Positions 33,911 through 42,341 are shown, numbered from the stretch's first letter. The stretch: DNA of 64,000 bases from Paraburkholderia kururiensis (GCF_034424375.1 NZ_CP139965.1:2666001-2730000), one strand, 5' to 3'. Numbers and translations are program-made. Notes: generated by a model not told the origin, from the letters alone.

Positions 33911-34416
33911 CGCGCCGCTCCTGCCGTCAGATGCAGCGTGTGCAGCGCAAGCCATGCGATGGCGGGCACCGCGAGACACGCAACGTAAGGCGTTCCGCGC
34001 GTACCGCGCAACACGATGCCATGCGACGTTTGCGGCCCCGACGTGGCCGTGTGTCCGCGCATCGTAAAGAGCAGCGCGACGGCATGCACGCCCGCCGCGA
34101 GACTCGCGGCCACCCACAGGCCCGGCAGCGCATCGACGCCGCACCAGGCGCCGAGCACGGCGAACACCTTGACGTCCGCGGCGCCCATCACGCCCAGCGC
34201 GAAGAACGGCATCAACGCCACGAACCCCACGACCGCGCCTGCCAGCGCGCGCGCCGGCGTCAGGCCGAACGGGTTGCCGTGGACGAGCGCGAACGCCAGC
34301 GCGGCGATGAGGCCGACTGCGACGAGCGCATTGGGCACACGACGGCTGCGGCAGTCGCACACGGCGACAGCCGCAGCCCACGCGGCGAACACGAGGCTGC
34401 TCACGAGCGGGTTCAT
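33907..34416 (-). CDS. tadV: Prepilin peptidase TadV/CpaA (A24 family)
   Basis: This 169-residue membrane aspartic protease cleaves the Flp and TadE/TadG leaders. The two catalytic Asp are in VCDCRSRRVPN and GAADVKVF (the GxxDxK motif). About five membrane segments are predicted. An alternative GTG start at 34474-34476 would add 20 residues; neither has a good ribosome site, and the ATG fits family length. It follows flp and overlaps tadE. Confidence 0.9.
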   Translation of the reverse strand: MNPLVSSLVFAAWAAAVAVCDCRSRRVPNALVAVGLIAALAFALVHGNPFGLTPARALAGAVVGFVALMPFFALGVMGAADVKVFAVLGAWCGVDALPGLWVAASLAAGVHAVALLFTMRGHTATSGPQTSHGIVLRGTRGTPYVACLAVPAIAWLALHTLHLTAGAAR

Positions 34417-34511
34417 GTCGGATCCGGCAGGCAGCACCCTTCCCACGCGCCGACAGACGGCCCGTGTAAATGGCACTGCTGCTTTAAATAAGGATCGTTG
34501 ACGGCTACGCG

Positions 34512-34691
34512 TCAGGAACCCTTCGCCGTGTTGATCGATGTCGCGATGGTATCGAAAACCGTTTTTAGGTTTGTGCCGATCGTCGTAACCCCGCCCACGA
34601 TCAGCAATGCAATCAACCCCGCAATCAGCCCGTATTCAAGTGCGGTTACACCCTTGTTATCTCTCAGGAAACGCCCGGCGAACTTTTTCAT
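34512..34691 (-). CDS. flp: Flp major pilin
   Basis: This 59-residue Flp/Fap prepilin has the leader MKKFAGRFLRDNKG, the cleavage site after Gly14 and the mature start VTALEYGLIAGLIALLIV with the Flp hallmark Glu at +5 and Tyr at +6. The rest forms the single hydrophobic helix plus a short hydrophilic tail (DTIATSINTAKGS). GAGG lies 7 bases before the ATG. It is the first and probably the most highly expressed gene of the Tad operon; the next gene starts about 95 bases later. Confidence 0.95.
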   Translation of the reverse strand: MKKFAGRFLRDNKGVTALEYGLIAGLIALLIVGGVTTIGTNLKTVFDTIATSINTAKGS

Positions 34692-34907
34692 TTTAGCCCT
34701 CGACACTGCGTTTAATCTTTGTATGCGAATTGAAATTCGTAACGGCGCGCATATGACGGCAATTCACGGCTGTTCTTTGCAGCCGGCCATGCCGGTTCTT
34801 TTTCTAGGAGCGCGATGCTACATGGCAGCTGGAATTCAGCCGCGCATAGGGGATAGGATATTCGGCCCGATATTTCACCTCCCTCGTCAAACCCCGTATT
34901 CCAACGC

Positions 34908-34936
34908 TTTATAACCGATCAATCGGCAAGAAGCAA
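34908..34936 (-). promoter_or_regulatory. Candidate sigma-70 promoter of the flp/tad operon
   Basis: On the minus strand TTGCTT (34931-34936) and TATAAA (34908-34913) are separated by 17 bases. The transcript would begin near 34901, giving a leader of about 210 bases before flp. I searched the same region for the GG-N10-GC spacing of sigma-54 promoters on this strand and found only off-by-one near misses. Confidence 0.4.
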
Positions 34937-35176
34937 TTTGCCACCGAATTTTTTCCGAATTTTTTTTCGGCTTTTTCGTGCAGCCTTTTCCGGATGTTTC
35001 CGCCTGGCCTGCCGTGCTTCTTCCTGCGACTTCTCTTTTCTGGTCCGCCGTCGAGGCGACGGTTCGACTGCCACACAAGCGTAGCGGCAGTTCCGACGCG
35101 AACCAGGTAGGGCTAACCATACGTTAGACCCGTTTCACTAATTCACCGTTGAACGCACGTTTCAAGCGTCGTGTAA

Positions 35177-35206
35177 CCCCCGTTACGCGTGCGTGCGTAA
35201 CGGGGG
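35177..35206. promoter_or_regulatory. Perfect 12-bp inverted repeat, candidate enhancer (UAS)
   Basis: CCCCCGTTACGC (35177-35188) and GCGTAACGGGGG (35195-35206) flank a 6-base spacer. The centre lies about 190 bases upstream of the -12 element of the sigma-54 promoter, a normal distance for an enhancer-binding-protein site. There is no T-run on either strand, so it is not a terminator. Confidence 0.5.
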
Positions 35207-35367
35207 CTCGGGGTCGTTACGTTACGCGGCCATTGAAAACGCATGATTCGCCGGTTCTTTCACGCGCGGCAAACCTGTATGCGGCACCTCGATAAAGGCC
35301 GCAAAGCCACGCCCGTCTTCGCTCTGCGCCTTGCGCGATGAATCCATCGTTGTGTTCGCTACTGAAA

Positions 35368-35383
35368 TGGCATAGCTGTTGCA
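35368..35383 (+). promoter_or_regulatory. Sigma-54 (RpoN) promoter of the lipoprotein/TpsB genes
   Basis: TGGCATAGCTGTTGCA matches the -24/-12 consensus TGGCACG-N4-TTGCW at 9 of 11 specified positions, with the invariant GG and GC at the exact 10-base spacing. Transcription would start near 35394, 38 bases before the first lipoprotein gene. Confidence 0.7.
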
Positions 35384-35431
35384 GAGAGTCTTCGCGCAAG
35401 GCTTCCAACAACATGTTCATGCGAGGGCGAA

Positions 35432-36934
35432 ATGCAGATTCAAACAATAGAGACCGGAATGCGCGCGACGACGATTGCCGCCACGGTGGCCGTCGTTCTT
35501 TCTCTGGCTGCCTGCGGCGGCTCAGGCACGCTGAGTTCGGGTACCGGGGGCGGTGCGGGGAGCGGCAGCAACGGAGCCATTTCTACGGGGGGCACGGGTT
35601 CGGGGGGAACGCAAAAGCCGGGGGGCGGCGATAACAACAACAACAATAACAACAACAACGATAACAACGGCACCACGCCCACCGCCAACGCAGCGGGCCA
35701 GGTGGTGGGCAGTGCCGGCAACGTCGTCAGCGACGTGGGATCCACGGTGTCGAGCATCGGCAGCGTGATCGGCTCGCAAACGCTGCCCGGCGTGAGCACG
35801 CAGACCACCCAGGCCGCGGGCGGCGTCGTGCAGAACGTGGGGGCGGCCGTGTCCACGCTCGGCAACGGCGTCACGCAGGGACTCGGTCAGCTCGGCGCAG
35901 GCGGCAATCCCGTGGGCACCACGCTCGCGAGCGTCGGCGGCGCCGTGAGCAACGTGGGCGGCGCGGTCACGAGTGCTGGCAATCTCGTCACGAGCCTCGG
36001 CAGCGGCCCGCTTGCGCCGCTCGGTGCGGTGACGTCGCCGCTGGGCGGTGCAATCGACACGCTCGGCGGCGCCGTGACGAACGGCGGCGCCACGCTCACC
36101 AACGCACTCTCCACCGGCCCCGTGCAGCAGATCACGCAGCAGGTCAGCACCGCCATCACGCCGATCACGTCGATGGTGGCCGCGACGACGCAGACCGTGG
36201 GCACGACGACGGGCCTCGGCGTGCCCGTGGCCGGACTGCTCGGCACGCTCGGCGGTGGACTCGAGAAAGGCGGCGCGCTCGTCGCGTCGTCGGCGGGCGG
36301 CAATCCCGTAGCAGCGAGCCTCGGCAACGTCGTCTCCGATACGGGCAAGACCGTGGCCTCGGTGGGCGGTCTCGTGACCGGCGGCACGGGCGGCAGTCCG
36401 CTCTCGCCGCTCACCTCCGCACTCGGTGGCCTGGGTGGTCTCAGCGGCGTCACCGGCGGACTCGCAGGCGGTGCCGGCAGCGGACCGCTCGCGCCGGTCA
36501 CGGGCGTGCTGTCGTCGGTGACGGGTGCGCTCAGCGGCGCGGCGGGTGGCGCGAGCGGTCCGCTCGCCCCCGTGACCGGGCTCGTCAGCACGGTGACCGG
36601 GACGCTGAGCGGCGCGGCCGGCGGCACGGGCAGCGGCAACCCGCTTGCGCCCGTCACGGGGCTGCTCGGCACGCTCACGGGCGCATTGACCGGTGCCGCG
36701 GGTGGCGCAGGCGCCGGCAGCCCGCTCGCGCCCGTCACCGGCATCGTTTCGTCGCTGGCCGGCGCAGCGACGAGTGCGACGTCGGGCGCGGCGCCGGCGG
36801 CCACGTCCGCCACGTCGGGCACCCCGGGCATCTCGCTGACCTCGGCGAGCGGCGGCACCAACAGCGCGTCGAATCCGCTTGCGGGCGTGACGTCGCTCGT
36901 GGGCGGGCTGCTCGGCGGCATCGCGAAGAAATAA
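35432..36934 (+). CDS. Repetitive Gly/Val/Thr-rich lipoprotein A
   Basis: This 500-residue predicted lipoprotein has lipobox LAAC with Cys28 followed by Gly-Gly. A Gly/Ser linker is followed by an Asn run (12 codons at 35633-35668). The remainder is low complexity: Val/Gly/Thr-rich repeats up to about residue 315 (for example NPVGTTLASVGGAVSNVGGA), then repeats of the type GPLAPVTGxxSxVTGALSGAAGG. Similar proteins are sometimes annotated as collagen-like, though no Gly-X-Y periodicity is obvious here. It is colinear and homologous with the next gene. It is probably anchored to the envelope or exposed on the surface. The ATG at 35432 has GAGGG upstream; 35459 is a possible internal start. Confidence 0.85.
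   Translation: MQIQTIETGMRATTIAATVAVVLSLAACGGSGTLSSGTGGGAGSGSNGAISTGGTGSGGTQKPGGGDNNNNNNNNNDNNGTTPTANAAGQVVGSAGNVVSDVGSTVSSIGSVIGSQTLPGVSTQTTQAAGGVVQNVGAAVSTLGNGVTQGLGQLGAGGNPVGTTLASVGGAVSNVGGAVTSAGNLVTSLGSGPLAPLGAVTSPLGGAIDTLGGAVTNGGATLTNALSTGPVQQITQQVSTAITPITSMVAATTQTVGTTTGLGVPVAGLLGTLGGGLEKGGALVASSAGGNPVAASLGNVVSDTGKTVASVGGLVTGGTGGSPLSPLTSALGGLGGLSGVTGGLAGGAGSGPLAPVTGVLSSVTGALSGAAGGASGPLAPVTGLVSTVTGTLSGAAGGTGSGNPLAPVTGLLGTLTGALTGAAGGAGAGSPLAPVTGIVSSLAGAATSATSGAAPAATSATSGTPGISLTSASGGTNSASNPLAGVTSLVGGLLGGIAKK
35633..35668 (+). repeat. AAC trinucleotide run encoding poly-Asn
   Basis: Twelve codons are AAC except one AAT and one GAT. The run lies in the linker just after the lipid anchor region of lipoprotein A; copy-number change would alter length without a frameshift. 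Confidence 0.9.
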
Positions 36935-37015
36935 CGACGACTGGAAATAACGCGTGAAGGCACAGGCATCACGCGAGGCAGACCACCTGCATCACACAGA
37001 GACCGAGGAGCAACC

Positions 37016-38410
37016 ATGACCCATCACCTCACCTTCACTCCGAGCCACGCACGAACGGCCGTCGCATCGCTGCGCGTGCCCGCGGTCGCGCTCGCCGTGG
37101 CCTGCCTCGTGGCGGCCTGCGGCGGCAGCAGTGTCAACGCGCCGCCGGCCGCGGCTTCGAGCGGCGGCACCAGCGGGTCCGGCAGCGGCAGCCAGACGAC
37201 GTCGGGCTCGACCGGCACATCTGGCGCGCTGACCACCGTCGCCAAAACGGCCGGCGATCTGGGCAGCACGATCGCCTCCACCACGATTCCCGGCGTGAGC
37301 CCGCAGGTGACGCAGGGGCTCGGCAATGCGGTGTCGAGCACAGGCGGCGTGGTGGGCGCCTTGGCCGATGCCGTGAGCAACGGCATCGGTCAGACGGGCT
37401 CGACGGCAAACCCGGTCGGCACCACGGTTGCAGGTCTCGGCTCGGTGGTCAGCGCGACGAGCGGCGTCGTGCAAGGACTCTCCACGGCGGTGGGCGGCGT
37501 GGGCACGGGCAACCTCGCCCCGCTCTCGCCGGTGACGACGCCCGTTGCGGGTCTGCTCGCCAACACGGCGAACGCGGTCAACGCGGGCGGCGCGACGCTC
37601 GGCAATGCCCTGGGCTCCGCGCCGGTCCAGCAGATCACGCAGCCCGTGAGCACGCTGATCACGCCGCTCGTGCAGACCGTGAGCAACACGACGCAGACGG
37701 CCGGCGTCGCGACGGGCCTCGGCGTGCCGCTTTCAGGCGCGCTAGCGCAGGTGGGCGGCGCGTTGCAGCAGGCCGGCGCGACAGTGGGCGGCACGACCCA
37801 GAATCCGCTCGGCGCCGACGTGGGCAGCCTCGTGGGCGCGCTCGGCAACACGGTGACCAACGCGGGCGGTCTCGTGAACCCGAACGGAGCGAACGGCGCC
37901 GCGCCCATCCCGGGCCTCATCACGAGTCTTGTGGGCAGCTCGAACGTAGTGGTGGCGAACGGTCCGCCCGCCGGCGGCTACAACCCGCTCACGCCGCTCT
38001 CGAACCTGCTCGCGAGCCTCGGGCTCGGCACGAATCCGCTCGGCTCGGCGACGTCGCTGCTCACCGGCACGCCGCTCGCCCCGCTCGGGTCGGTGGCGGG
38101 ATCGAATCCGCTTTCCACGCTCACGTCTTCGCTTACGGGCAGCGGCGCGGCCAGTCCGCTCGCGGGGCTCACGTCGGCACTCGGCAGCGGGACGAGCGGC
38201 GCGTCGAATCCGCTTTCCGCGGTCACGGGTGCGCTGGGTAGCGCAGGCAGTGCAGGCGGCACGGGCGCAGGCGGTCAGTTGCTCGCGCCGCTCACGGCAA
38301 TCGTGAGCCAGGTGACGGGCACACTCGGATCCGCAGCGGGCTCCACCTCGGGGGCGAGTTCCACGACGGGCGGCCTCTCGGCGCTCGGCGGCATCCTCCA
38401 CAAGCAATGA
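37016..38410 (+). CDS. Repetitive Gly/Val/Thr-rich lipoprotein B (paralogue of A)
   Basis: This 464-residue predicted lipoprotein has lipobox LVAAC at Cys35, a Ser/Gly linker and then the same colinear blocks as lipoprotein A. These include PGVSPQVTQ, NPVGTTVAGLGSVVS, APVQQITQPVSTLITPL and TTQTAGVATGLGVPLSGAL. The C-terminal half has NPL-containing repeats (SNPLSTLTSSLTG, SNPLSAVTGALG). GAGGAG lies 6 bases before the ATG. It starts 81 bases after lipoprotein A and precedes the TpsB gene, so the three form a probable operon. It appears to be a diverged tandem duplicate. Confidence 0.85.
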   Translation: MTHHLTFTPSHARTAVASLRVPAVALAVACLVAACGGSSVNAPPAAASSGGTSGSGSGSQTTSGSTGTSGALTTVAKTAGDLGSTIASTTIPGVSPQVTQGLGNAVSSTGGVVGALADAVSNGIGQTGSTANPVGTTVAGLGSVVSATSGVVQGLSTAVGGVGTGNLAPLSPVTTPVAGLLANTANAVNAGGATLGNALGSAPVQQITQPVSTLITPLVQTVSNTTQTAGVATGLGVPLSGALAQVGGALQQAGATVGGTTQNPLGADVGSLVGALGNTVTNAGGLVNPNGANGAAPIPGLITSLVGSSNVVVANGPPAGGYNPLTPLSNLLASLGLGTNPLGSATSLLTGTPLAPLGSVAGSNPLSTLTSSLTGSGAASPLAGLTSALGSGTSGASNPLSAVTGALGSAGSAGGTGAGGQLLAPLTAIVSQVTGTLGSAAGSTSGASSTTGGLSALGGILHKQ

Positions 38411-38685
38411 GCTGAACGCGCGTGACGGCGCCGCGTGAATGCGGCGTCCCACGACCGTGCATCGCCGTGCGGACCGAACAGACCGTCGGGCCGCACGGCG
38501 GGTGATCGAGGCAAGCGAGACGATCGATGGTGCCGGCGATCGCAAGGGCCCATCTCGTCACGCGCCACGCCGCTTCTGCACATCACACATCGCGCAGCCA
38601 GCAACCAGCAGCACCGCAGCACACATCGAACAGCAGCGTTGCACACAACGCGCACACAACAACAATGGCCTACGAGGACAATCCG

Positions 38686-40386
38686 ATGAACAACGGATAC
38701 AACGCATACGCAATCTGGACGATCGCGCTGGCGACGCTTGCCGCGGGTAGCGTTGCGCACGCACAGAGCCGCCCCGCCGCTGCCGGCGGCAACCCGCTCG
38801 ACGCTCTGCCGCAGATCAACGCGCCGCAGAAAGCGCCCAACGTCACGGTGCAGGTTCAGCAGCAGGCGCCGCAGTTGCAGCAGTTGCTCGCGCGGCATCT
38901 CACGCCCACGCGCTTCCAGGTGGAAGGCGTGAAGTCGATTCCGTTCGACGACGTGGCAAAGCGCTTCACACCGCTGGTGAATCACGACATCACGATCGGC
39001 GAGTTGATCGAAGTAGCGAACGGCGTGACGAAGCTCTATCAGGAACGCGGCTACGCGCTCTCGTTCGCGTTCGTGCCGGCGCAGACCTTCGAGAACGGCG
39101 TGGTGCGCGTGACGATCGTGGAAGGCTATGTCTCGGAGGTGAAGGTCACGGGCAAGCCCGGCAACGTGGAAGGCAAGATCCGCGCAATCGCGGAACACAT
39201 CCGCGCCGACCGGCCGCTGCGACTTGCCACCTTCGAGCGCTACATCAACGTGCTCGGTCTGTTGCCCGGCGTGAAGGTGGCGGCCAACGTGCCGCCGCCG
39301 CAGAACACGGACGGCGCCACGGCGCTCGAACTCAAGGTGGACCGCAAGCCTGTCGATCTGAGCACGGGCATCGACTTCAATCATCCCGGCGTGCAGGGCC
39401 TGCTCACGGCCACCGAGAACGGGCTCACTTCGCTCGGCGAGCAGTTGAGCATCTCCGCGCTGCTGCCCAAAGGCCGCGATCACCAGACCTACCTCGCCGC
39501 TCACGGCGCGGTGCCGATAGGCAGCGACGGGCTCATCGCGAAGATCGACGCCTCGCATTATCGCGGCAATCCCGTCGACAATCCGGGGCTGCCTTCGTAT
39601 GTGGAGCGAACGGTAATCAACGAAAAGCTGGGCGGCTCGCTCGCGTATCCGTTGCTGCTGAGCAATACGCGCAGCGTGGTGGGCACCGTGAGCGCCTACG
39701 CCTCGCACGACGAGGACCGCTATCACAACACCATCAACGGCGCGCAGTACGGACTGCGCTCGCAGGTGCGCGTGCTGCAACTGCAGGCCGATTACACGAG
39801 CGTGCAGACGAGCCAGGTGCGCAAGGCGAGCATCAACGTGGCGAAGGCGTTCGACATACTGGGCGCGTCGAAATCTGTCGATACGAACCTGCCGGGCCTC
39901 GTGCAGCAGAACCCCGTGTCGCTGCAATTCGTGCGCACCGGTGCGAGCTTTTCGCAGACCAACGAGTGGCCGTTCAAGATCGGCACCGCGATTTCCGCAA
40001 CGGGACAGTACAGCCCCGACACCTTGCCCACCTCCGAACAGATTTCGTTCGGCGCGCAACGTTTCGCGCAGGGCTATGAACCGGGCGAGGCATCGGGCGA
40101 TTCGGGCTGGGCCGTTTCGTTCGAGGTCAATCGTGCGTTCACGCCGGGCTTCACGTATCTGCGCACCATTACGCCGTACGTGTCGTTCGACACGGCACGC
40201 GTCTATCTGCATGCCGGCACGCCGCAACCGTCGCGGCTCGCGTCGGTTGCATTCGGCTTTCGCATCTCGGACGCGAAGTACTACAGCCTCGATCTTTCGG
40301 TCGCGAAAGCCGTTGGCGACGCGCCCGTGGAAAGCCCTTCGCGCAGCCCGCGTATCAATGCGACGTTCTCTTATCAGCTTAACTGA
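38686..40386 (+). CDS. TpsB/FhaC-type two-partner secretion outer-membrane transporter
   Basis: This 566-residue ShlB/FhaC/HecB family protein has a signal peptide at residues 1-27 (ending SVAHAQ). A Gln-rich linker is followed by POTRA domains (about 75-220: FQVEGVKSIPFDDV, YQERGYALSFAFVPAQ, VRVTIVEGYVSEVKV). The 16-strand barrel domain carries the motif FGAQRFAQGYEPGEASGDSGW near residue 460. TpsB proteins export a TpsA exoprotein through the outer membrane, but no TpsA with a TPS domain is adjacent. GAGG lies about 8 bases before this ATG; an ATG at 38665 is less likely. The 275-base gap upstream is C/A-rich. Confidence 0.92.
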   Translation: MNNGYNAYAIWTIALATLAAGSVAHAQSRPAAAGGNPLDALPQINAPQKAPNVTVQVQQQAPQLQQLLARHLTPTRFQVEGVKSIPFDDVAKRFTPLVNHDITIGELIEVANGVTKLYQERGYALSFAFVPAQTFENGVVRVTIVEGYVSEVKVTGKPGNVEGKIRAIAEHIRADRPLRLATFERYINVLGLLPGVKVAANVPPPQNTDGATALELKVDRKPVDLSTGIDFNHPGVQGLLTATENGLTSLGEQLSISALLPKGRDHQTYLAAHGAVPIGSDGLIAKIDASHYRGNPVDNPGLPSYVERTVINEKLGGSLAYPLLLSNTRSVVGTVSAYASHDEDRYHNTINGAQYGLRSQVRVLQLQADYTSVQTSQVRKASINVAKAFDILGASKSVDTNLPGLVQQNPVSLQFVRTGASFSQTNEWPFKIGTAISATGQYSPDTLPTSEQISFGAQRFAQGYEPGEASGDSGWAVSFEVNRAFTPGFTYLRTITPYVSFDTARVYLHAGTPQPSRLASVAFGFRISDAKYYSLDLSVAKAVGDAPVESPSRSPRINATFSYQLN

Positions 40387-40625
40387 ATGCGCGCCGCGAG
40401 TGCCTGCGACTAGAGGTTTTACTCGCAAACGCGCGGCGTGCTTTCACGTATCCTGCCCTCTCGGTTCACGATCGCACGACCGTGCGATTGATCACCGGCC
40501 GCTGGAAACAGGCAAGGCGTCGCCTGTCGATGCATACGACGCCGCGCGAAACCCGCCGCTTGACGCACCTTCAACACACCCATCATGGCGGGCATTCGCG
40601 ACGACTCTTACTCAGGAGGAAGACA

Positions 40626-41111
40626 ATGATCCGCATGACTCAACGTGCGCGCTCCGTCGCGCTCAACACGATCCGCCACGCCGCGCTCGCAGGCGTGTTG
40701 CTCACCGGCGCAATGACCGCCATGGCGCAGACCGATACGCCCGTCGGCGTGTGGCAAACCATCGACGATCACACGGGCCAGCCCAAAGCGCTCGTGCAGA
40801 TCACGCAGGACGGCGACGGTACGCTGTCGGGCAAAGTGATCAAGGGACTCAATCCTGCCGATTCGCCCGACCGTCGCTGCACGGAATGCACGGATTCGCG
40901 CAAGAACCAGCTGATTCTCGGCATGACGATCATCAACGACCTGAAGAAGGACGGCGACAAGTGGGACGGCGGCCACATCCTGGACCCGGAGAACGGCAAG
41001 GTCTACAAGTGCAACATGCACCTCGAGGACGGCGGGCAGAAACTCGTGGTGCGCGGCTATATCGGCGTGTCGCTGCTCGGGCGCTCGCAGACGTGGATCC
41101 GGCAGCAATAA
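40626..41111 (+). CDS. DUF2147 exported protein
   Basis: This 161-residue protein has a signal peptide (about residues 1-35, ending TAMAQT) and one DUF2147 domain. The hallmark pieces are VGVWQTIDDHTGQPKALVQI, DPENGKVYKCNMHLEDGG and VRGYIGVSLLGRSQTWIR. The family is periplasmic or envelope-associated with no settled function. AGGAGG lies 6 bases before the ATG. It is 240 bases downstream of the TpsB gene and may be independent of it. Confidence 0.92.
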   Translation: MIRMTQRARSVALNTIRHAALAGVLLTGAMTAMAQTDTPVGVWQTIDDHTGQPKALVQITQDGDGTLSGKVIKGLNPADSPDRRCTECTDSRKNQLILGMTIINDLKKDGDKWDGGHILDPENGKVYKCNMHLEDGGQKLVVRGYIGVSLLGRSQTWIRQQ

Positions 41112-41132
41112 GGTTGGCAGTGATCGCGTGAT

Positions 41133-41163
41133 GAAGGTTGCGGGCGCAAGGCCTGCAACCTTC
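41133..41163. terminator. Hairpin between DUF2147 gene and zapE
   Basis: GAAGGTTGC (41133-41141) pairs with GCAACCTTC (41155-41163), with further pairing GGGC/GCCT inside and a 5-base loop. It separates convergent genes. It lacks a T-run, so it may be a weak bidirectional terminator. Confidence 0.45.
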
Positions 41164-41226
41164 GTCGTGTAACGCCGGGGCTAACAGCGGTCGGCCGAGG
41201 TTCGCTGCGTTGGGCCCGGCTTCAGT

Positions 41227-42324
41227 TCACGTGAGCGACGTGTCGACAAGCCGGCGTGGCGTGTCGAGATACTCCTTCGATTGCATCTCCACGATGCGCG
41301 ACACGGTGCGCGCAAATTCGTTGGCCATCGGGCCTTCGACATAAAGCTCTTCGGCCGGCACCGCGGCCGACATCAGGAGCTTCACCTTGTGGTCGTAGAA
41401 CACGTCGATGAGCCACGTGAAGCGGCGCGCTTCGGAGGCCATGCGCGGCGTCATCTGCGGCACCTCGGAGAGAATCACCGCATGAAAGCGGCTCGCCAGT
41501 TCGAGGTAGTCGTTCTGCGAGCGCGGGCCACCGCATAGCGTCGCGAAGTCGAACCACACGACGCCGTCCGCGCGGCGCAGCGCCTTGAGCTCGCGCTTTT
41601 CGATGTGCAGGATGGGGCTTTCGTCGGGCACCGCGGCAAGCTCGCTATAGGCGCGGCGCAACGCGCGGTCTGCGGCCGCACCGAGCGGCGTGTGATACGC
41701 CTGCACCTGCGCGAGCGTGCGCTGCCGGTAGTCCACGCCCGCATCCACGTTGATCACGTCGAGCTGCGCCTTGATGAGCTCGATGGCGGGCAGCATGCGG
41801 TCGCGATGCAGTCCGTCGGGGTACAGCGTATCGGGCGCGTAGTTGGAGGTCATCACGAACTGCACGCCGTTCGTGAAGAGCCGGTCGAGCAGACGGTAGA
41901 GGATCATCGCGTCCGCGATGTCGGAGACGTGAAACTCATCGAAGCAGATGAGCCGGTAGCGCCTCGCGATACGGCGCGCGAGTTCGTCGAGCGGATCGGC
42001 CTGGCCCTTCAGCTCTTCGAGTTCGCGGTGCACTTCGCGCATGAACTCGTGGAAATGCAGACGCGTCTTGCGCTGCACGGGCACCACGGCATAGAAGCTG
42101 TCCATGAGAAAGCTCTTGCCTCGCCCCACGCCGCCCCACATGTACACGCCGCGCGGCAGGTCCGGATGGATGATGAGCTTCTTGAAGGCATTCGAGCGGC
42201 GCGCCTTGTAGGCCACCCACTCTTCATAGCACCGCTGCAGACGGTCCACGGCGGCACGCTGGGCGGCGTCCGACTGGTAACCGCGCGTCCGCAGTTCGTT
42301 TTCGTAGTACTCGGTGACGTTCAT
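41227..42324 (-). CDS. zapE: Cell division protein ZapE (AFG1-like ATPase)
   Basis: This 365-residue AFG1-family P-loop ATPase has Walker A WGGVGRGK at about residues 63-70 and Walker B LICFDEFHVSD near 125-135. It also carries the family's MTSNYAPDTLYPDGLHR and RFTWLIDVFYDHKVKLL. ZapE modulates FtsZ ring dynamics in E. coli. It lies downstream of lpdA on the same strand behind a strong hairpin, so read-through may supply part of its transcript. Confidence 0.93.
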   Translation of the reverse strand: MNVTEYYENELRTRGYQSDAAQRAAVDRLQRCYEEWVAYKARRSNAFKKLIIHPDLPRGVYMWGGVGRGKSFLMDSFYAVVPVQRKTRLHFHEFMREVHRELEELKGQADPLDELARRIARRYRLICFDEFHVSDIADAMILYRLLDRLFTNGVQFVMTSNYAPDTLYPDGLHRDRMLPAIELIKAQLDVINVDAGVDYRQRTLAQVQAYHTPLGAAADRALRRAYSELAAVPDESPILHIEKRELKALRRADGVVWFDFATLCGGPRSQNDYLELASRFHAVILSEVPQMTPRMASEARRFTWLIDVFYDHKVKLLMSAAVPAEELYVEGPMANEFARTVSRIVEMQSKEYLDTPRRLVDTSLT

Positions 42325-42341
42325 CGTGCAACGGTAAGAAA

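Larger units (their letters stand above)
34692..35431. other. 740-bp divergent regulatory region between flp and the lipoprotein/TpsB genes
   Basis: No credible gene lies here. The flp side holds a 14-base inverted repeat close to the flp start (CGAATT at 34726-34731, AATTCG at 34734-34739), a candidate sigma-70 promoter at 34908-34936 and runs of T at 34947-34975. The lipoprotein side holds a 12-bp perfect inverted repeat at 35177-35206, extra GTTACG copies at 35214-35226 and a sigma-54 promoter at 35368-35383. The region is AT-richer than its neighbours. Confidence 0.7.

Noticed and set aside
34692..35176. Sigma-54 promoter for flp on the minus strand
   Set aside because: Candidates near 34779-34793 and 34929-34945 have the wrong GG-to-GC spacing by one or more bases. 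A sigma-70 pair fits better.
35177..35206. Reading the 12-bp inverted repeat as a terminator
   Set aside because: There is no T-run on either strand and no gene ends beside it.
34887..35447. Two short leftward frames (34887-35120 and 35217-35447) in the flp/lipoprotein gap
   Set aside because: Neither has a ribosome site or a conserved motif. The second spans the sigma-54 promoter.
35887..37017. A Pro/Val/Thr-rich open frame antisense to lipoprotein A
   Set aside because: Its repeats mirror those of the lipoprotein on the other strand, and no ribosome site precedes it.
35432..38410. Calling the repetitive proteins collagen-like triple helices
   Set aside because: Gly content is high but a strict Gly-X-Y period is not visible, so only low-complexity repeats are claimed.
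38275..40428. A 717-codon open frame antisense to the TpsB gene
   Set aside because: It has no signal, no domain and shadow-type composition. The plus-strand frame has clear POTRA and barrel motifs.
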